From the NCBI RefSeq assembly GCF_018271975.1, contig NZ_JAGUCN010000004.1, positions 185,625-249,624 on the forward strand: a stretch of DNA of 64,000 nucleotides, read 5' to 3'. The position numbers and the translations under genes were made by a program. The first letter of the stretch is position 1, and every line of letters starts with the position of its first letter. A model generated the notes under the pieces. It was not told the origin of the DNA. It did no database searches and was given only the letters and a program-made list of their open reading frames with translations. Shown piece after piece: positions 1 to 8,704 of this stretch. Source of the stretch: Carboxylicivirga mesophila. Lineage in GTDB: Bacteria > Bacteroidota > Bacteroidia > Bacteroidales > Marinilabiliaceae.

Positions 1-387
1 GGAGCTAAAGTACTAATGTCGCCTTCGAAGCGCACTTATTTGGATATGAAATATGATTCAACCACGCACATTGGATTAGATTGGGCGGCAATGATTGAAG
101 TGGATCAGTCGTATAACTGGACTTTGGAAACGCTGGTTGATGGTATTGGTAAGGAAAATATACTGGGTATCGAATCGCCATTGTGGACTGAGACCGTGGA
201 GACAATGGATGACATCGAATACCTTGTTTTTCCTCGTTTAATTGGCCATGCCGAGATTGGGTGGTCGCCTGCTGCTCATCTTAACTGGGAAAATTATAAA
301 CAGCGTTTAGCTAAGCATGGAAATTTCCTGCAAACACTTGATGTCAATTTTTATCAATCGTCGCAAGTTCCTTGGGAGCTTGAGTAA
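1..387 (+). CDS. Beta-N-acetylhexosaminidase (GH20), C-terminal fragment
   Basis: The reading frame is open from the first base of the window (frame 1, before the first visible ATG at 16), so this is the last ~128 residues of a longer gene cut by the window edge. The ending fits GH20 hexosaminidases: a WAAMIEVDQSYNW stretch, then a GIESPLWTE segment (the family's 'G.qa.lWtE' strand) and FPRLIGHAEIGWSP, which lines the end of the (beta/alpha)8 barrel. The catalytic Asp-Glu pair lies upstream, outside the window. GH20 enzymes release terminal GlcNAc from chitin fragments or glycoproteins. A terminator hairpin follows directly, so this is the last gene of its transcript. Family is fairly sure; substrate is unknown. 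Confidence 0.8.
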   Translation, partial: GAKVLMSPSKRTYLDMKYDSTTHIGLDWAAMIEVDQSYNWTLETLVDGIGKENILGIESPLWTETVETMDDIEYLVFPRLIGHAEIGWSPAAHLNWENYKQRLAKHGNFLQTLDVNFYQSSQVPWELE

Positions 388-413
388 AGCATTTATTAAT
401 CTAAAATTAGTTG

Positions 414-445
414 AAGCCTGTAGCGTTTGTTACAGGCTTTTCTTT
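414..445 (+). terminator. Rho-independent terminator after the GH20 gene
   Basis: Hairpin with a perfect 9-bp stem (AAGCCTGTA / TACAGGCTT, 414-422 and 431-439), 8-base loop, followed by TTTCTTTT. It sits 27 bases after the GH20 stop. Confidence 0.8.
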
Positions 446-766
446 TGCGCTTACATTTTAACACTTTTTATATCCTTTTATCAGTTTAAGGTATAACTTT
501 TCATAATACCTGCCGTTATATTTGCAGAATAGGGAATATCAAGCTGTCAGCTGAGTAAAATCCGATAAAACAAACACAATTTCAGACTCCTGGTATATTT
601 ACATCGCTAAAATCAAAGTAAAAATAGGTATTTGAATACTTTAAATTCTCATTACTACTTTTACAAGATGATGTTGATGTTTTCGTTTGTTACTTGTGAA
701 AAATAATGAGTTTTAAGGATTGTTAATTCAGCTAATGCTTATTGTAATTAATAAGGGGAAAGTAAT
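446..766. other. Intergenic stretch upstream of the chemotaxis gene
   Basis: AT-rich, no coding potential on either strand and no clear TAnnTTTG promoter element. It presumably holds the promoter of the gene at 767, but I cannot point to it. Confidence 0.5.
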
Positions 767-1873
767 ATGAGTGATTTAACAATTGAATTTATTAAAACAG
801 GTATCACTATACCGGTTGCAATTCTAATTCTTCGATTGATTTTTAAGAAATCAATCATGTTCAAATTCAGTATGCTAACGGTTTCATTTACCATATTTGT
901 GGTTTTTATGAAAACGATTGAGTTCTATGAAGCATCCTTTTGGCAATATATTGTTACACCGCTCAATGTTTTAGTAGGTATTGTCCTGTTTGTGTATATC
1001 AACAAAATGCTTCGAAAGCCACTAGATAAAGCCATTGGTGAGCTTGGTAAACTATCAGATGGTCAGTTGGTGTTGGATATTGAAGAGGTAGATTCAAAAA
1101 ATGAATTAGGGATGCTCAATAACTCGCTTAAGAAATTGTCAGAGAAACTTCGAGTAGTGCTGCAGGATATAGCCAGCGGGGCTGAAGTAGTTTTACAGGC
1201 GAGTCATAAGCTCAATGGTACAGCAGAAGAATTATCCACTGGTTCAGCCGAGCAGGCGTCGTCCCTCGAAGAAGTATCGACCACCATTGAAGAGTTTGCT
1301 GGCAATGTGGCTAGCAATACCGATAATGCCAAGCAAACCTCTGCTATTGCTCAACAATCATCATTGGGCGTTGCCAATGTATCGGAAATGTCAGATAAAA
1401 GCTACTCAGCTGTTAGTGCTATTTCAGAAAAAGTGATGGTTATTAACGAGATTGCGATTCAAACAAATATACTGGCCTTAAATGCAGCTGTTGAGGCAGC
1501 ACGTGCTGGTGATATGGGTAAAGGTTTTGCAGTAGTGGCTGGTGAGGTACGTAAGCTGGCAGAGAATAGTAAAAAGGCAGCAGATGAGATTGTTGTAATG
1601 GCTGAATCAACACGGGAGCAAACACAATTAGCCAATAACTTGCTTACTGATATGAAACCTCAGATTGAGAAAACCTCTGGTTTGGTAGGGGAGATTGCAG
1701 CTGCCAGTTATGAGCAGAACAATGGCGTTGAACAGGTAAATGGCGCTATCCAACAGCTAAACGCCACAACTCAGCAGAATGCAGCTGCTGCAGAAGAATT
1801 AGCCGCTAACTCCGAGGAGCTAACGGGGCAGGCCGAAAGCCTTAAGCAGGCTATCGCTTTCTTTAAGCTCTAA
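767..1873 (+). CDS. Methyl-accepting chemotaxis protein without periplasmic sensor domain
   Basis: 368 residues. The first ~85 residues hold two or three hydrophobic segments (about 8-24, 30-48 and 60-80) with only short loops, so there is no periplasmic ligand-binding domain. A HAMP-like linker (about 80-135) is followed by a long coiled-coil signalling domain. The conserved hairpin tip is clear: [20 protein letters not shown], then [18 protein letters not shown], which binds CheA/CheW. Glu/Gln-rich, Ala-rich heptads on both sides are potential methylation helices. The protein probably senses something in the membrane or cytoplasm, or takes its signal from a partner. It stands alone between a terminator and a convergent gene; no che genes are nearby. 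Family is certain; stimulus unknown. Confidence 0.93.
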   Translation: MSDLTIEFIKTGITIPVAILILRLIFKKSIMFKFSMLTVSFTIFVVFMKTIEFYEASFWQYIVTPLNVLVGIVLFVYINKMLRKPLDKAIGELGKLSDGQLVLDIEEVDSKNELGMLNNSLKKLSEKLRVVLQDIASGAEVVLQASHKLNGTAEELSTGSAEQASSLEEVSTTIEEFAGNVASNTDNAKQTSAIAQQSSLGVANVSEMSDKSYSAVSAISEKVMVINEIAIQTNILALNAAVEAARAGDMGKGFAVVAGEVRKLAENSKKAADEIVVMAESTREQTQLANNLLTDMKPQIEKTSGLVGEIAAASYEQNNGVEQVNGAIQQLNATTQQNAAAAEELAANSEELTGQAESLKQAIAFFKL

Positions 1874-1892
1874 GATATTAATCTGAGGGAGA

Positions 1893-1920
1893 GTTGGCCA
1901 GTCTGAATGCATTGGTCAAC
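1893..1920. terminator. Terminator-like hairpin between convergent genes
   Basis: GTTGGCCA (1893-1900) pairs with TGGTCAAC (1913-1920) with one mismatch. It lies in the 52-base gap between the convergent chemotaxis and rsmD genes, and TAATTTTATT follows on the plus strand. Confidence 0.5.
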
Positions 1921-1925
1921 TAATT

Positions 1926-2468
1926 TTATTCTTTTACACTGAAAAACGAGAAATGGACCTTTCCATATTTCTTTACCTCTGTGAAGTATGGGTGATCTAC
2001 GAATGATTTTTTATCTGAATGCTCCAGAATAAAAACGCCATCTTCCTTTAATAGCTTGTTTTCAAAAAAGAGATCGGGTATTTCATCAAAGTTTTTCAGA
2101 TCAAAAGGCGGATCGGCAAACACTAAGTCGTAGGTCATACTGTCTTTCTGTATATACTTAAAAACATCGGCTTTAATCACCTTAATTGTATCCGATAGCT
2201 CAAACTCTTTAAGCATTGACTTGATAAAGCTAAAGTGTTTGTAATTAAGTTCTACAGTGGTAATGTTGGGGCAACCTCTTGATGCGAATTCGTAAGATAT
2301 ACTTCCTGTACCACCAAATAAGTCCAATACACTTAAATCCTCAAAATCAATTCGATTATTTAGCACATTAAACAAGCTTTCGCGGGCTATGTCGGTCGTA
2401 GGACGTGCCGAAAAGCTTTTGGGCGGGGAGAAACGTCTGCCTTTAAGAGTGCCACTGATTATACGCAT
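1926..2468 (-). CDS. rsmD: 16S rRNA (guanine(966)-N(2))-methyltransferase RsmD
   Basis: 180 residues, the normal length. RsmD methylates N2 of G966 in helix 31 of 16S rRNA, using S-adenosylmethionine. The N-terminus MRIISGTLKGRRF and RPTTDIARESLFN are family hallmarks; the SAM-binding loop is LDLFGGTGSISYE (about 49-61), and the catalytic motif IV is FADPPFD (about 117-123). The start overlaps the end of the upstream DUF3822 gene by 10 bases, an arrangement common in Bacteroidetes, so the two are probably co-translated. The identification is confident. Confidence 0.95.
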   Translation of the reverse strand: MRIISGTLKGRRFSPPKSFSARPTTDIARESLFNVLNNRIDFEDLSVLDLFGGTGSISYEFASRGCPNITTVELNYKHFSFIKSMLKEFELSDTIKVIKADVFKYIQKDSMTYDLVFADPPFDLKNFDEIPDLFFENKLLKEDGVFILEHSDKKSFVDHPYFTEVKKYGKVHFSFFSVKE

Positions 2469-3313
2469 ATAGCCAGATTAAACAGGTTGTGAAACATTAG
2501 TTTGTCGCTTTCTTTGATACGCATGCCGTGACTAAATTTAAAGTGTGGTGTTGGAGCCACGGTTTTAGCCTGGCGCAGATAATTTTTTAGTTCTTTATAA
2601 AGCGGATTTTGCTTATCACTTAAGCCATGTACCAATACGTTTGTTTTATCAGCCTCCAGCTTTAGCTGCTCAAATGTAAATAGTACAAAATACAGAAAAT
2701 CGTTAATGTTACTATAGGCATATGAGTTGCACAATGCCATTTTTCGATCTCTGATGACCAATACATCAAAAAACTTATCATGTATACCTATGTGCATAAC
2801 AGTTTCCTGCTTTCTCTGCTGGCTGGCAATAAGGCAGGCCTCAACAAATGGCGAATAATGCTGATAAAACTCTATGCTCTCAAACTGGGTTTTAACCAGG
2901 TGATACATAAACTGCGGAATGCTGAACAGGTTCCACGCATCGGCCATTTTAATCTTTTGTGCAACTATCTCAATAGGGGCTTCTTCTTTTGAATGGTTGA
3001 GCGAATAAAGCTCAGCATACCTGCCCGAATCATACAAAGCTGTTGGAACAAGCGTTGCTTTTGCCGACTCATATAGGAAAAATACCTTTTTGTAGGGGAG
3101 TTGCAATAGTTCTTCCTTCAACAGAACTTCTTGCGTTTTGATATTATCCTTGCTGGTGTCAACAAAAGGTATATTGGCAAAAGCAATATAAGTATTGGTG
3201 ACAGGGTCAAGTACACAAAAAGAAAGTCCACCCGATGATGATCGGATGGACAAAAAATATGATGTTGTAATACTTGCGTCAAAAGACGGATCTACAACGT
3301 ATGTCTTGGTCAT
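2459..3313 (-). CDS. DUF3822 family protein
   Basis: 284 residues of the Bacteroidetes-specific DUF3822 family, which has an actin/ASKHA-like look (paired beta sheets such as FFLYESAKATLVPTALYDS and VMHIGIHDKFFDVLVI) but no demonstrated function. It has no signal peptide or membrane segment. It is coupled to rsmD by a 10-base overlap and follows a membrane-anchored hypothetical protein by 4 bases, so the three minus-strand genes form one operon whose promoter is probably the TAAATTTG element at 3983-3990. A role linked to ribosome maturation is only suggested by context. Confidence 0.75.
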   Translation of the reverse strand: MTKTYVVDPSFDASITTSYFLSIRSSSGGLSFCVLDPVTNTYIAFANIPFVDTSKDNIKTQEVLLKEELLQLPYKKVFFLYESAKATLVPTALYDSGRYAELYSLNHSKEEAPIEIVAQKIKMADAWNLFSIPQFMYHLVKTQFESIEFYQHYSPFVEACLIASQQRKQETVMHIGIHDKFFDVLVIRDRKMALCNSYAYSNINDFLYFVLFTFEQLKLEADKTNVLVHGLSDKQNPLYKELKNYLRQAKTVAPTPHFKFSHGMRIKESDKLMFHNLFNLAICV

Positions 3314-3317
3314 ATAA

Positions 3318-3950
3318 TTATTCCCAGTTACCAGCGTTATTGTTAGCAGCTTCTAATGAACCAACTTTAAGACCAGGATATCTTTCCAATTTCTCAGTCT
3401 TGTCGTTTAAGTTGATTATTTCCTGAGCTTCAAGACCTGCCAGGTAAATGTTGTTGTGCACTTTCGCCTCAAATACCTGTACTTTAACACCAGAACCAGT
3501 TTCTACAACACCTGCGCCCATTTCATACATTTTTCCACCTTCAACAAATGGAATGTACTTTAATGAATCAACAGGGTATTCAGCTGGGAATAGAGAGTCT
3601 TTTACACTTACACGAATCGTATCACGGCTGATAATACCCAGCGCCAATGCTTTAATTTCTGTCATACCTGCTTCACGCATACTATCAGTTAAACTACCTT
3701 CTTTTTTAACCAATGGAAGCGAGTCGTTCAGGATGAAGTTAATCAATGTATCAAAGCTACCTGTATATTTATTATAAACAGATTTATAAGCTACCTGTGC
3801 ATCTCTTGTTAAAATCAGTTTTTCAACGTTAGCATTTTTTCTAATCTCATGCTGCTCTTGAAAACGGATTGGCTTATTGATACTTTCAACACAGTAGTAA
3901 CCTAGCGCGATAATTGCAATAGTAAGAACAATCTGAATAACTGTTTTCAT
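3318..3950 (-). CDS. Membrane-anchored hypothetical protein, first gene of the rsmD operon
   Basis: 210 residues. A single N-terminal hydrophobic helix (about 4-22) would anchor the protein, with the rest outside the cytoplasm. The segment after the helix (about 30-75) is rich in charged residues and may be helical; the rest is mixed alpha/beta with no catalytic motif that I recognise. The C-terminus ends AANNNAGNWE. The gene is 4 bases before the DUF3822 gene. Similar proteins sit at this position in other Bacteroidetes, but I know of no function. Confidence 0.7.
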   Translation of the reverse strand: MKTVIQIVLTIAIIALGYYCVESINKPIRFQEQHEIRKNANVEKLILTRDAQVAYKSVYNKYTGSFDTLINFILNDSLPLVKKEGSLTDSMREAGMTEIKALALGIISRDTIRVSVKDSLFPAEYPVDSLKYIPFVEGGKMYEMGAGVVETGSGVKVQVFEAKVHNNIYLAGLEAQEIINLNDKTEKLERYPGLKVGSLEAANNNAGNWE

Positions 3951-3982
3951 TATCTTCGGATTTTTGTTTTAGTTTGAAGTCA

Positions 3983-3990
3983 CAAATTTA
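3983..3990 (-). promoter_or_regulatory. Bacteroidetes -7 element for the 3950-1926 operon
   Basis: On the minus strand the sequence reads TAAATTTG, matching the TAnnTTTG consensus, about 33 bases upstream of the first start codon. No TTTG -33 box is seen at the usual distance. Confidence 0.5.
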
Positions 3991-4039
3991 AAAAAAAAAT
4001 CATATTACGGTTTTTAAATAGCTTTTATCTACATTAAAA

Positions 4040-5464
4040 ATGCTAAATAAACATATATCAACCTTAATTAAGCATCAATTTACCTTCGAACCTACCAGTT
4101 CACAGGAGCAATTAATCAATGGATTAGGTCATTTTATTACAGAAGAGGCAACTTCTTCCGTTTGTTTGATAAAAGGTTATGCTGGTACCGGAAAAACTTC
4201 GTTAATGAAAGCATTTACCGATGTTTTAGAAGATTTGAAGATGCCTTTTCAATTGATGGCACCAACCGGGCGTGCAGCTAAAGTACTAAGCAGTTATACC
4301 GGAAAGCCGGCTTATACGATTCATAAGCTTATCTATCGCCGGCAGTCGTCTACTGATGACTTTTCAGCCTTTCACTTAAATTATAATAAAGCTCGCGAAG
4401 CGGTATTTATAGTTGATGAAGCTTCGATGATATCTAATAGTAGTCTGGAGTATACTATGTTTGGTACCGGGCGCTTACTTGAGGATTTACTGAATTTCGT
4501 ATTCAGTAATGAACGGTGTAAGTTGGTAATAATTGGTGATGTGGCGCAGCTTCCGCCAGTAGGTTTTGAGGAGAGTCCGGCCCTTGATAAACTTTATCTG
4601 GAAAGTTTAGGGATGCAGGTGCATGAGTATTTTTTAAGTGAGGTTGTTAGGCAGCAGGAGGATAGCGGGATATTATATAATGCCACCAAACTGCGCTTTA
4701 TGTTAGATGAAGGAGTGTTTGAACCTACTTTCCCAGCCTTGGAAACCAGGGGGTATGATGATTTTAAACGACTAAGTGGAGAGGAGCTGATAGATGAACT
4801 AAACTGGTGCCAGGAGAATTATGGTCTGGACGAAACATTGGTAGTTTGCCGCTCCAATAAGCGGGCGAACCTCTTTAATAAGGGAATAAGAGGCAGTATT
4901 TTGTATCGCGAAGAAGAACTGACAGTCACCGATCACCTGTTGATAATGAAGAATAACTACTACTGGCTGAAGGATAGTAAAGAAGCCGATTTTATCGCAA
5001 ACGGCGATATTGCTGAAGTGATTCGTATCAACGGTTATGAGGAATTGTACGACCGGCGCTTTGCTAACGTTACCCTGCGATTAACTGATTACGAACACCT
5101 GGAGGTGGATGTGAAAATTATATTAGATGCTCTACATACAGATACAGCTGGTTTCTCGAAAGAAGAGCAGGAGGCCTTTTTCTATAATGTGATGGAAGAT
5201 TATGAAGCCGAAAAGTCTCAGCGCAAAAAGTATGAGAAAATTAAGGAAAATCCGTATTACAACGCTTTACAGGTTAAATATGCCTATGCCATGACTTGCC
5301 ATAAGTCGCAAGGCGGGCAATGGAAAGCCGTTTTTGTCGATCAGGGTTATATTCCTGAGGAGCAAATGGGTACCGGTTATTTTCGCTGGTTATATACTGC
5401 AATCACCCGAGCCACTGAAAAGGTGTACCTGGTTAATTTCAAAGATGAGTTTTTTGAGGATTGA
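4040..5464 (+). CDS. ATP-dependent DNA helicase, RecD/Pif1-like (SF1B)
   Basis: 474 residues. Walker A is GYAGTGKTS (about 46-54), Walker B is FIVDEASMI (about 121-129) and motif III is IIGDVAQLPPVG. A UvrD_C_2 type C-terminal domain carries motif V (YAMTCHKSQGGQW) and motif VI (LYTAITRATEKVYLV). This is the layout of small RecD-like 5'-3' helicases, much shorter than RecD2 (~740 aa) and lacking its N-terminal region. Proteins of this kind are widespread in Bacteroidetes and annotated only as AAA family ATPase/helicase; the exact repair or replication role is unknown. It is divergent from the gene at 3950 and stands alone. Confidence 0.88.
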   Translation: MLNKHISTLIKHQFTFEPTSSQEQLINGLGHFITEEATSSVCLIKGYAGTGKTSLMKAFTDVLEDLKMPFQLMAPTGRAAKVLSSYTGKPAYTIHKLIYRRQSSTDDFSAFHLNYNKAREAVFIVDEASMISNSSLEYTMFGTGRLLEDLLNFVFSNERCKLVIIGDVAQLPPVGFEESPALDKLYLESLGMQVHEYFLSEVVRQQEDSGILYNATKLRFMLDEGVFEPTFPALETRGYDDFKRLSGEELIDELNWCQENYGLDETLVVCRSNKRANLFNKGIRGSILYREEELTVTDHLLIMKNNYYWLKDSKEADFIANGDIAEVIRINGYEELYDRRFANVTLRLTDYEHLEVDVKIILDALHTDTAGFSKEEQEAFFYNVMEDYEAEKSQRKKYEKIKENPYYNALQVKYAYAMTCHKSQGGQWKAVFVDQGYIPEEQMGTGYFRWLYTAITRATEKVYLVNFKDEFFED

Positions 5465-6202
5465 TTCAGGGAAAGTGCATTTGAACAGAATTCAAAATTT
5501 TATACAACTAATTTTACCAATTAACTCAAATTGTTTCATTATTCGGAATTGAAAATTGGTGTAATCGCGAACTTTGTGGATAAAAGTGGAAATATAACCG
5601 ATCGATATTTTAAAGGCGAAATCCCTCACGATTAATTGAGTGAGTTTATCATTGCATAGGAAATTATAAGGGTGTAAAATGTTCATGGGCATTTGCCAGG
5701 TCAAAACTGTAATAGATGGCGTGTTGCTGGTATGCCGGGTTTTACATTGATTCTCATTAGAAACTGGTGCCTATAGTTTCGGGTAAGTAGGGGTGTTCCT
5801 GTTACTGCTTTTGTCCTGCCTTAAGAAAAGTGTTGATTTTTATGGTAGGTGTTTAAGTTGTTTGATAATGTAAAGCAGTAGTTGGATTAGATTTGCTTTT
5901 GGTAGAGCTGTAGGGGTGTAAATATATTTAATAGGTGTATGTAGGTTTATTACTGGCTGTGTGGTTGGTATAATGTGTTAGAGGCTGCATAAAGTCTTGT
6001 AAAATAGGGTTTAATGGCTGGTGTGTGCTAGTATCTGTTTCAGTCGGGTTATTTGGTTTGATGTATATTTCTTAACAAAAAAACAGCATCTGATATGATG
6101 TTTTATAGTTTGATTTGTATATATTAGATGTTGACATAAAGTTATATGAATAATATAAGTAATATCGAAATTCGATTAATATATAATGTAAAACCAAACC
6201 AA
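5465..6202 (+). other. Long non-coding stretch with strong G-over-C strand bias
   Basis: 738 bases with no open reading frame I would accept. From about 5750 to 6070 the plus strand is rich in G and T and very poor in C: for example 5881-5940 holds about 18 G but 2 C, and the next two 60-base rows hold about 5 C each. No homology to a known RNA or decayed gene is visible by eye. The end of the stretch contains the upstream region of the lipoprotein gene at 6203. Confidence 0.6.
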
Positions 6203-6583
6203 ATGTTAAAAAATCTAGTTCTAATTGTAATCGCATTAAGCTTTAGTTTAGTGTCATGTAACAAAGATGATGATCCACATCCCATTGTAGGTGCCTGGAT
6301 AACAATTGATAGTTCCAACGGCGGTGTGAATTTCGAAGAAACTATCATATTTTATGCCTCTAAGAAAGTTGATTTCATTGTGGATTATAGCATCGATTTA
6401 GGCGGTGGAGATGTATATTCTGATATTATTAAGTTGTCGGGAACCTACTCGGTGAGTAACAATGTGGTAAAGATGGAGCTTGATGATGAAGTCATAGTGG
6501 TGAGCTATAAGATTGATGGAGATGCACTGACTCTTACCTTTGCTGCAGATGGTCGTGAGGTTGTCTATACACGAATAGAGTGA
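6203..6583 (+). CDS. Small lipocalin-like lipoprotein
   Basis: I place the start at the ATG at 6203 rather than the in-frame ATG at 6146, because MLKNLVLIVIALSFSLVSC is then a complete lipoprotein signal peptide with its cysteine at residue 19. The mature ~107 residues begin NKDDDPHPIVGAW, and a series of short beta strands ends in EVVYTRIE. The 'I.GaW' opening, alternating strands and 'Y.R' ending are typical of lipocalin-like (DUF4923/lipocalin_4-type) outer-membrane lipoproteins of Bacteroidetes. Ligand unknown. A decayed relative lies 1.1 kb downstream (7660-8015). Confidence 0.65.
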   Translation: MLKNLVLIVIALSFSLVSCNKDDDPHPIVGAWITIDSSNGGVNFEETIIFYASKKVDFIVDYSIDLGGGDVYSDIIKLSGTYSVSNNVVKMELDDEVIVVSYKIDGDALTLTFAADGREVVYTRIE

Positions 6584-6730
6584 TTTTTAGTGGCCAGATT
6601 TAATTTTCTTAAGCAAAGTGGAAGTGAGTTCATGCAGATACGCTATGAATATCTATATAACCCTTGTCTCTGTGGTGCCAGTTAATTTATATATCGGTTC
6701 TTTAAGCTGGTTTACAATGATGACCGAAAT

Positions 6731-6913
6731 CTCTTTCCTGAAAGAGTTGGTCGCGACGAGCAAACCCCGAAGGCTTCTTTGTGAGTAAAGAAGCTCGTGG
6801 GTAAACTCCCACAGTTTCCTTTTTGATGAAATAAGCTGTGTTAGCAAACTCCCAAGGCTTCTTTTTGATGAATGAAGCTCATGGGCAAACATCTAAAGCT
6901 TCCATTGGTAAGA
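6731..6913. repeat. Degenerate ~42-bp tandem repeat array with internal dyads
   Basis: About four and a half units begin near 6731, 6773, 6814, 6857 and 6898. The shared AAGCT core recurs at 6791, 6833 and 6875, exactly 42 bases apart. Units contain a dyad such as GCTTCTTT-N6-AAAGAAGC (6773-6794) and a spacer resembling 'aGCAAACTCCCaAG'. Because 42 is a multiple of three, the minus strand also reads as a 14-residue protein repeat, but nothing supports its expression. The array ends right at the ATG of the pseudogene at 6914. Confidence 0.75.
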
Positions 6914-7534
6914 ATGAAACGGACGTGCTTCACAATTCATGGACAGGCTTTCAATATCCGTTTAATTGTCCATCGAAAAGGTGATGGTAAATAATTCGGT
7001 GATCAGGAGGCTAATGACGAAGTGCGTGATGCAAAAATACGCGCCATTCAGTATCTAACGCAGGACTTTTTACATCATCCCGATGCTGGTATTAAGGCCG
7101 CTGTCTAGGCTGTTAGCAAGGTTTTTGAAAAATACGGACTGGATATGGTGAGTTAAGCGTATAACGAGCAGTCGGCCTTAATGGTTTCGCTGCTCCGTGA
7201 GCTGGAGTCCGATGAGCTTAAGCCCCACGTTGAGGCATTACCGGGTTTGGCTGTTATTATCGGCGAACTTTTGGTGGCCCAAAGCGCATTTGAAGCATCG
7301 CAGCTGACTTAACTGGGCAATAAAGCGGATGAAGGCATGCAGCCCAAAGCCACAGAGCTTAAGAGGCAGGTGGTGAAAATCATCAATGGCAAACTGGTGG
7401 TGTACCTGCGCGCCATGGTGCAGGTCGATGCGGCCAGGTATGGTAATTTTGGCTGGCTGGTGCAGGAGATCATCTAGTCTAATAACAACACCGTAAAGCA
7501 ACGTCGGAAGAGTCACGTAAATAGTGAGGTGTAG
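6914..7534 (+). pseudogene. DUF6261-like protein, pseudogene with five in-frame stops
   Basis: One reading frame can be followed from the ATG at 6914 to a final TAG at 7532-7534 without a frameshift, but it is interrupted by TAA 6992, TAG 7106, TAA 7154, TAA 7310 and TAG 7475. The translated pieces look like the helical DUF6261 family of Bacteroidetes: KVFEKYGLDMVS, AYNEQSALMVSLLRELES, HVEALPGLAVIIGELL and VDAARYGNFGWLVQEII, with the usual basic end KQRRKSH. Each stop could come from a single change of a Lys, Gln or Glu codon. The first ~25 codons are less convincing. Function of the family is not known to me. It lies between two lipocalin-like lipoprotein genes and directly behind a 42-bp repeat array. 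Confidence 0.7.
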
Positions 7535-7659
7535 CCTTAATGTTTCTCAGGATTGCATCCTTCTTGGAAGATGTAAAACAAAGATGTGATCCCTTTTGTC
7601 AGGTTACTGAACTATAAACCCCAAAAAACATCTCAAGACTTATTGTTTTAACAATAGCA

Positions 7660-8015
7660 ATGAAACAAATATTAATACTAATGCTGATGTTGTCACTGGT
7701 ACTTACATCATGTGATAAAGACGAAGAGAAAGAGACAACAGTTGATGTTAATATTATTGGTGCCTGGGAGCGCTATAAAGAATGCACGGGTGTTGATGGT
7801 AACTGGTCTGAAGTGTTAGTGTTTAATGATGGTGGCACCGGTTCTCAAGTATATGAGGAGAATTTTAATGGTGAATATACTGAAGGCAAATGAGAGTTTA
7901 CCTGCATAATAAATGGTAGAAACATGACGCCTAAGTTGTCTGCTATTTTACTTTTGAGGATGAAGTGGTATTCGGTCATTTGAGTGATGAGCCGGAAACA
8001 TATAAGCGCAAGTAG
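7660..8015 (+). pseudogene. Lipocalin-like lipoprotein, decayed
   Basis: The frame starts with an intact lipoprotein signal peptide (MKQILILMLMLSLVLTSC) and NIIGAWERY, then stops at TGA 7891-7893, where a Trp codon (TGG) would continue the family pattern. The same frame goes on with EFTCIINGR, meets TAA at 7933-7935 and continues CYFTFEDEVVFGH. A one-base shift near 7980 then gives LSDEPETYKRK followed by TAG at 8013-8015, the normal family ending. The intact 77-residue piece could still be exported, but would be only part of the beta barrel. Its relative at 6203 is intact. Confidence 0.7.
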
Positions 8016-8035
8016 TTTATTAAGAATGACGAAAG

Positions 8036-8068
8036 AAAAGGCTGTCTGCACAATGCGGACAGCCTTTT
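8036..8068. terminator. Bidirectional terminator hairpin
   Basis: AAAAGGCTGTC (8036-8046) pairs with GACAGCCTTTT (8058-8068), an 11-bp perfect stem with flanking A and T runs usable on both strands. It separates the decayed lipoprotein (+) from the hypothetical gene at 8580 (-). Confidence 0.85.
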
Positions 8069-8073
8069 CTGTA

Positions 8074-8580
8074 TTATAGTTTTTGTTTTTGCTTCGTTGG
8101 GTTAATGTTATTAATAATTGATACCCATTTATTGCCTGTGTGCAATTCATCCTCAAGTTGGAGGGCGTTTTCGGCCACATAAAGAGGACAAGTGTAATTG
8201 GTATCACCTGCCTTGGTCGAGAAGCATAGCTCCAGCCTGTCGGTCACTGTTTCGCTTGTTTTGTCGAACTTAACAGTGTGACTGCTGCTTTGCAGCCAGC
8301 ATTTTTTCATCTCATTCAAAGGTATGCAGTAGGTGATAGATGCATTGTTTTTAGCTGTTTTTTGTACAAAAAACACATGCTTTTTCGATAAGGCTAGGCC
8401 AATGGCAAATTGAGGCTGGATATCGTATTCTGATAGTTCACTCCCTGTTTGAGTGGCTAGTTGTTTCAATGTTGAAAGCAGAGCTTTGGTTTCTTTTTTA
8501 TTGGATAGGCTCAATATTACAACAGGTATAACAAAAGCACTAAGCATAACAATGCCAATTATGGTTGTTGATAAATCCAT
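8074..8580 (-). CDS. Single-pass membrane hypothetical protein
   Basis: 168 residues. One hydrophobic helix (about 6-25) is followed by a Lys-rich stop-transfer run (NKKETK), so the C-terminal ~140 residues should be cytoplasmic. That part reads like a PH-like/beta domain (FAIGLALSKKHVFFVQKT, SITYCIPLNEMKKCWL) with no catalytic motif. I do not recognise the family. The stop lies just after the terminator at 8036-8068; no promoter element is evident upstream. Confidence 0.6.
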   Translation of the reverse strand: MDLSTTIIGIVMLSAFVIPVVILSLSNKKETKALLSTLKQLATQTGSELSEYDIQPQFAIGLALSKKHVFFVQKTAKNNASITYCIPLNEMKKCWLQSSSHTVKFDKTSETVTDRLELCFSTKAGDTNYTCPLYVAENALQLEDELHTGNKWVSIINNINPTKQKQKL

Positions 8581-8704
8581 TTCGTTTAATTTTATATGAT
8601 TAATAATGTCAGGGATTGAGCCCGTTTTAAGGCTCTTTTGTTGTTTATTTATCCCTTACGGTAATGGTTGGAGTGTATCGAAATACTCCGATGACGGAAA
8701 CGGA

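Noticed and set aside
6653..6892. Protein-coding gene with 14-residue repeats on the minus strand
   Set aside because: The repeat is explained by the 42-bp DNA array; there is no promoter, signal or neighbouring operon to support expression.
6914..7534. Stop-codon recoding (TAA/TAG read as Gln or Lys)
   Set aside because: All intact genes nearby end normally with TAA, TAG or TGA, and the five stops are confined to one gene.
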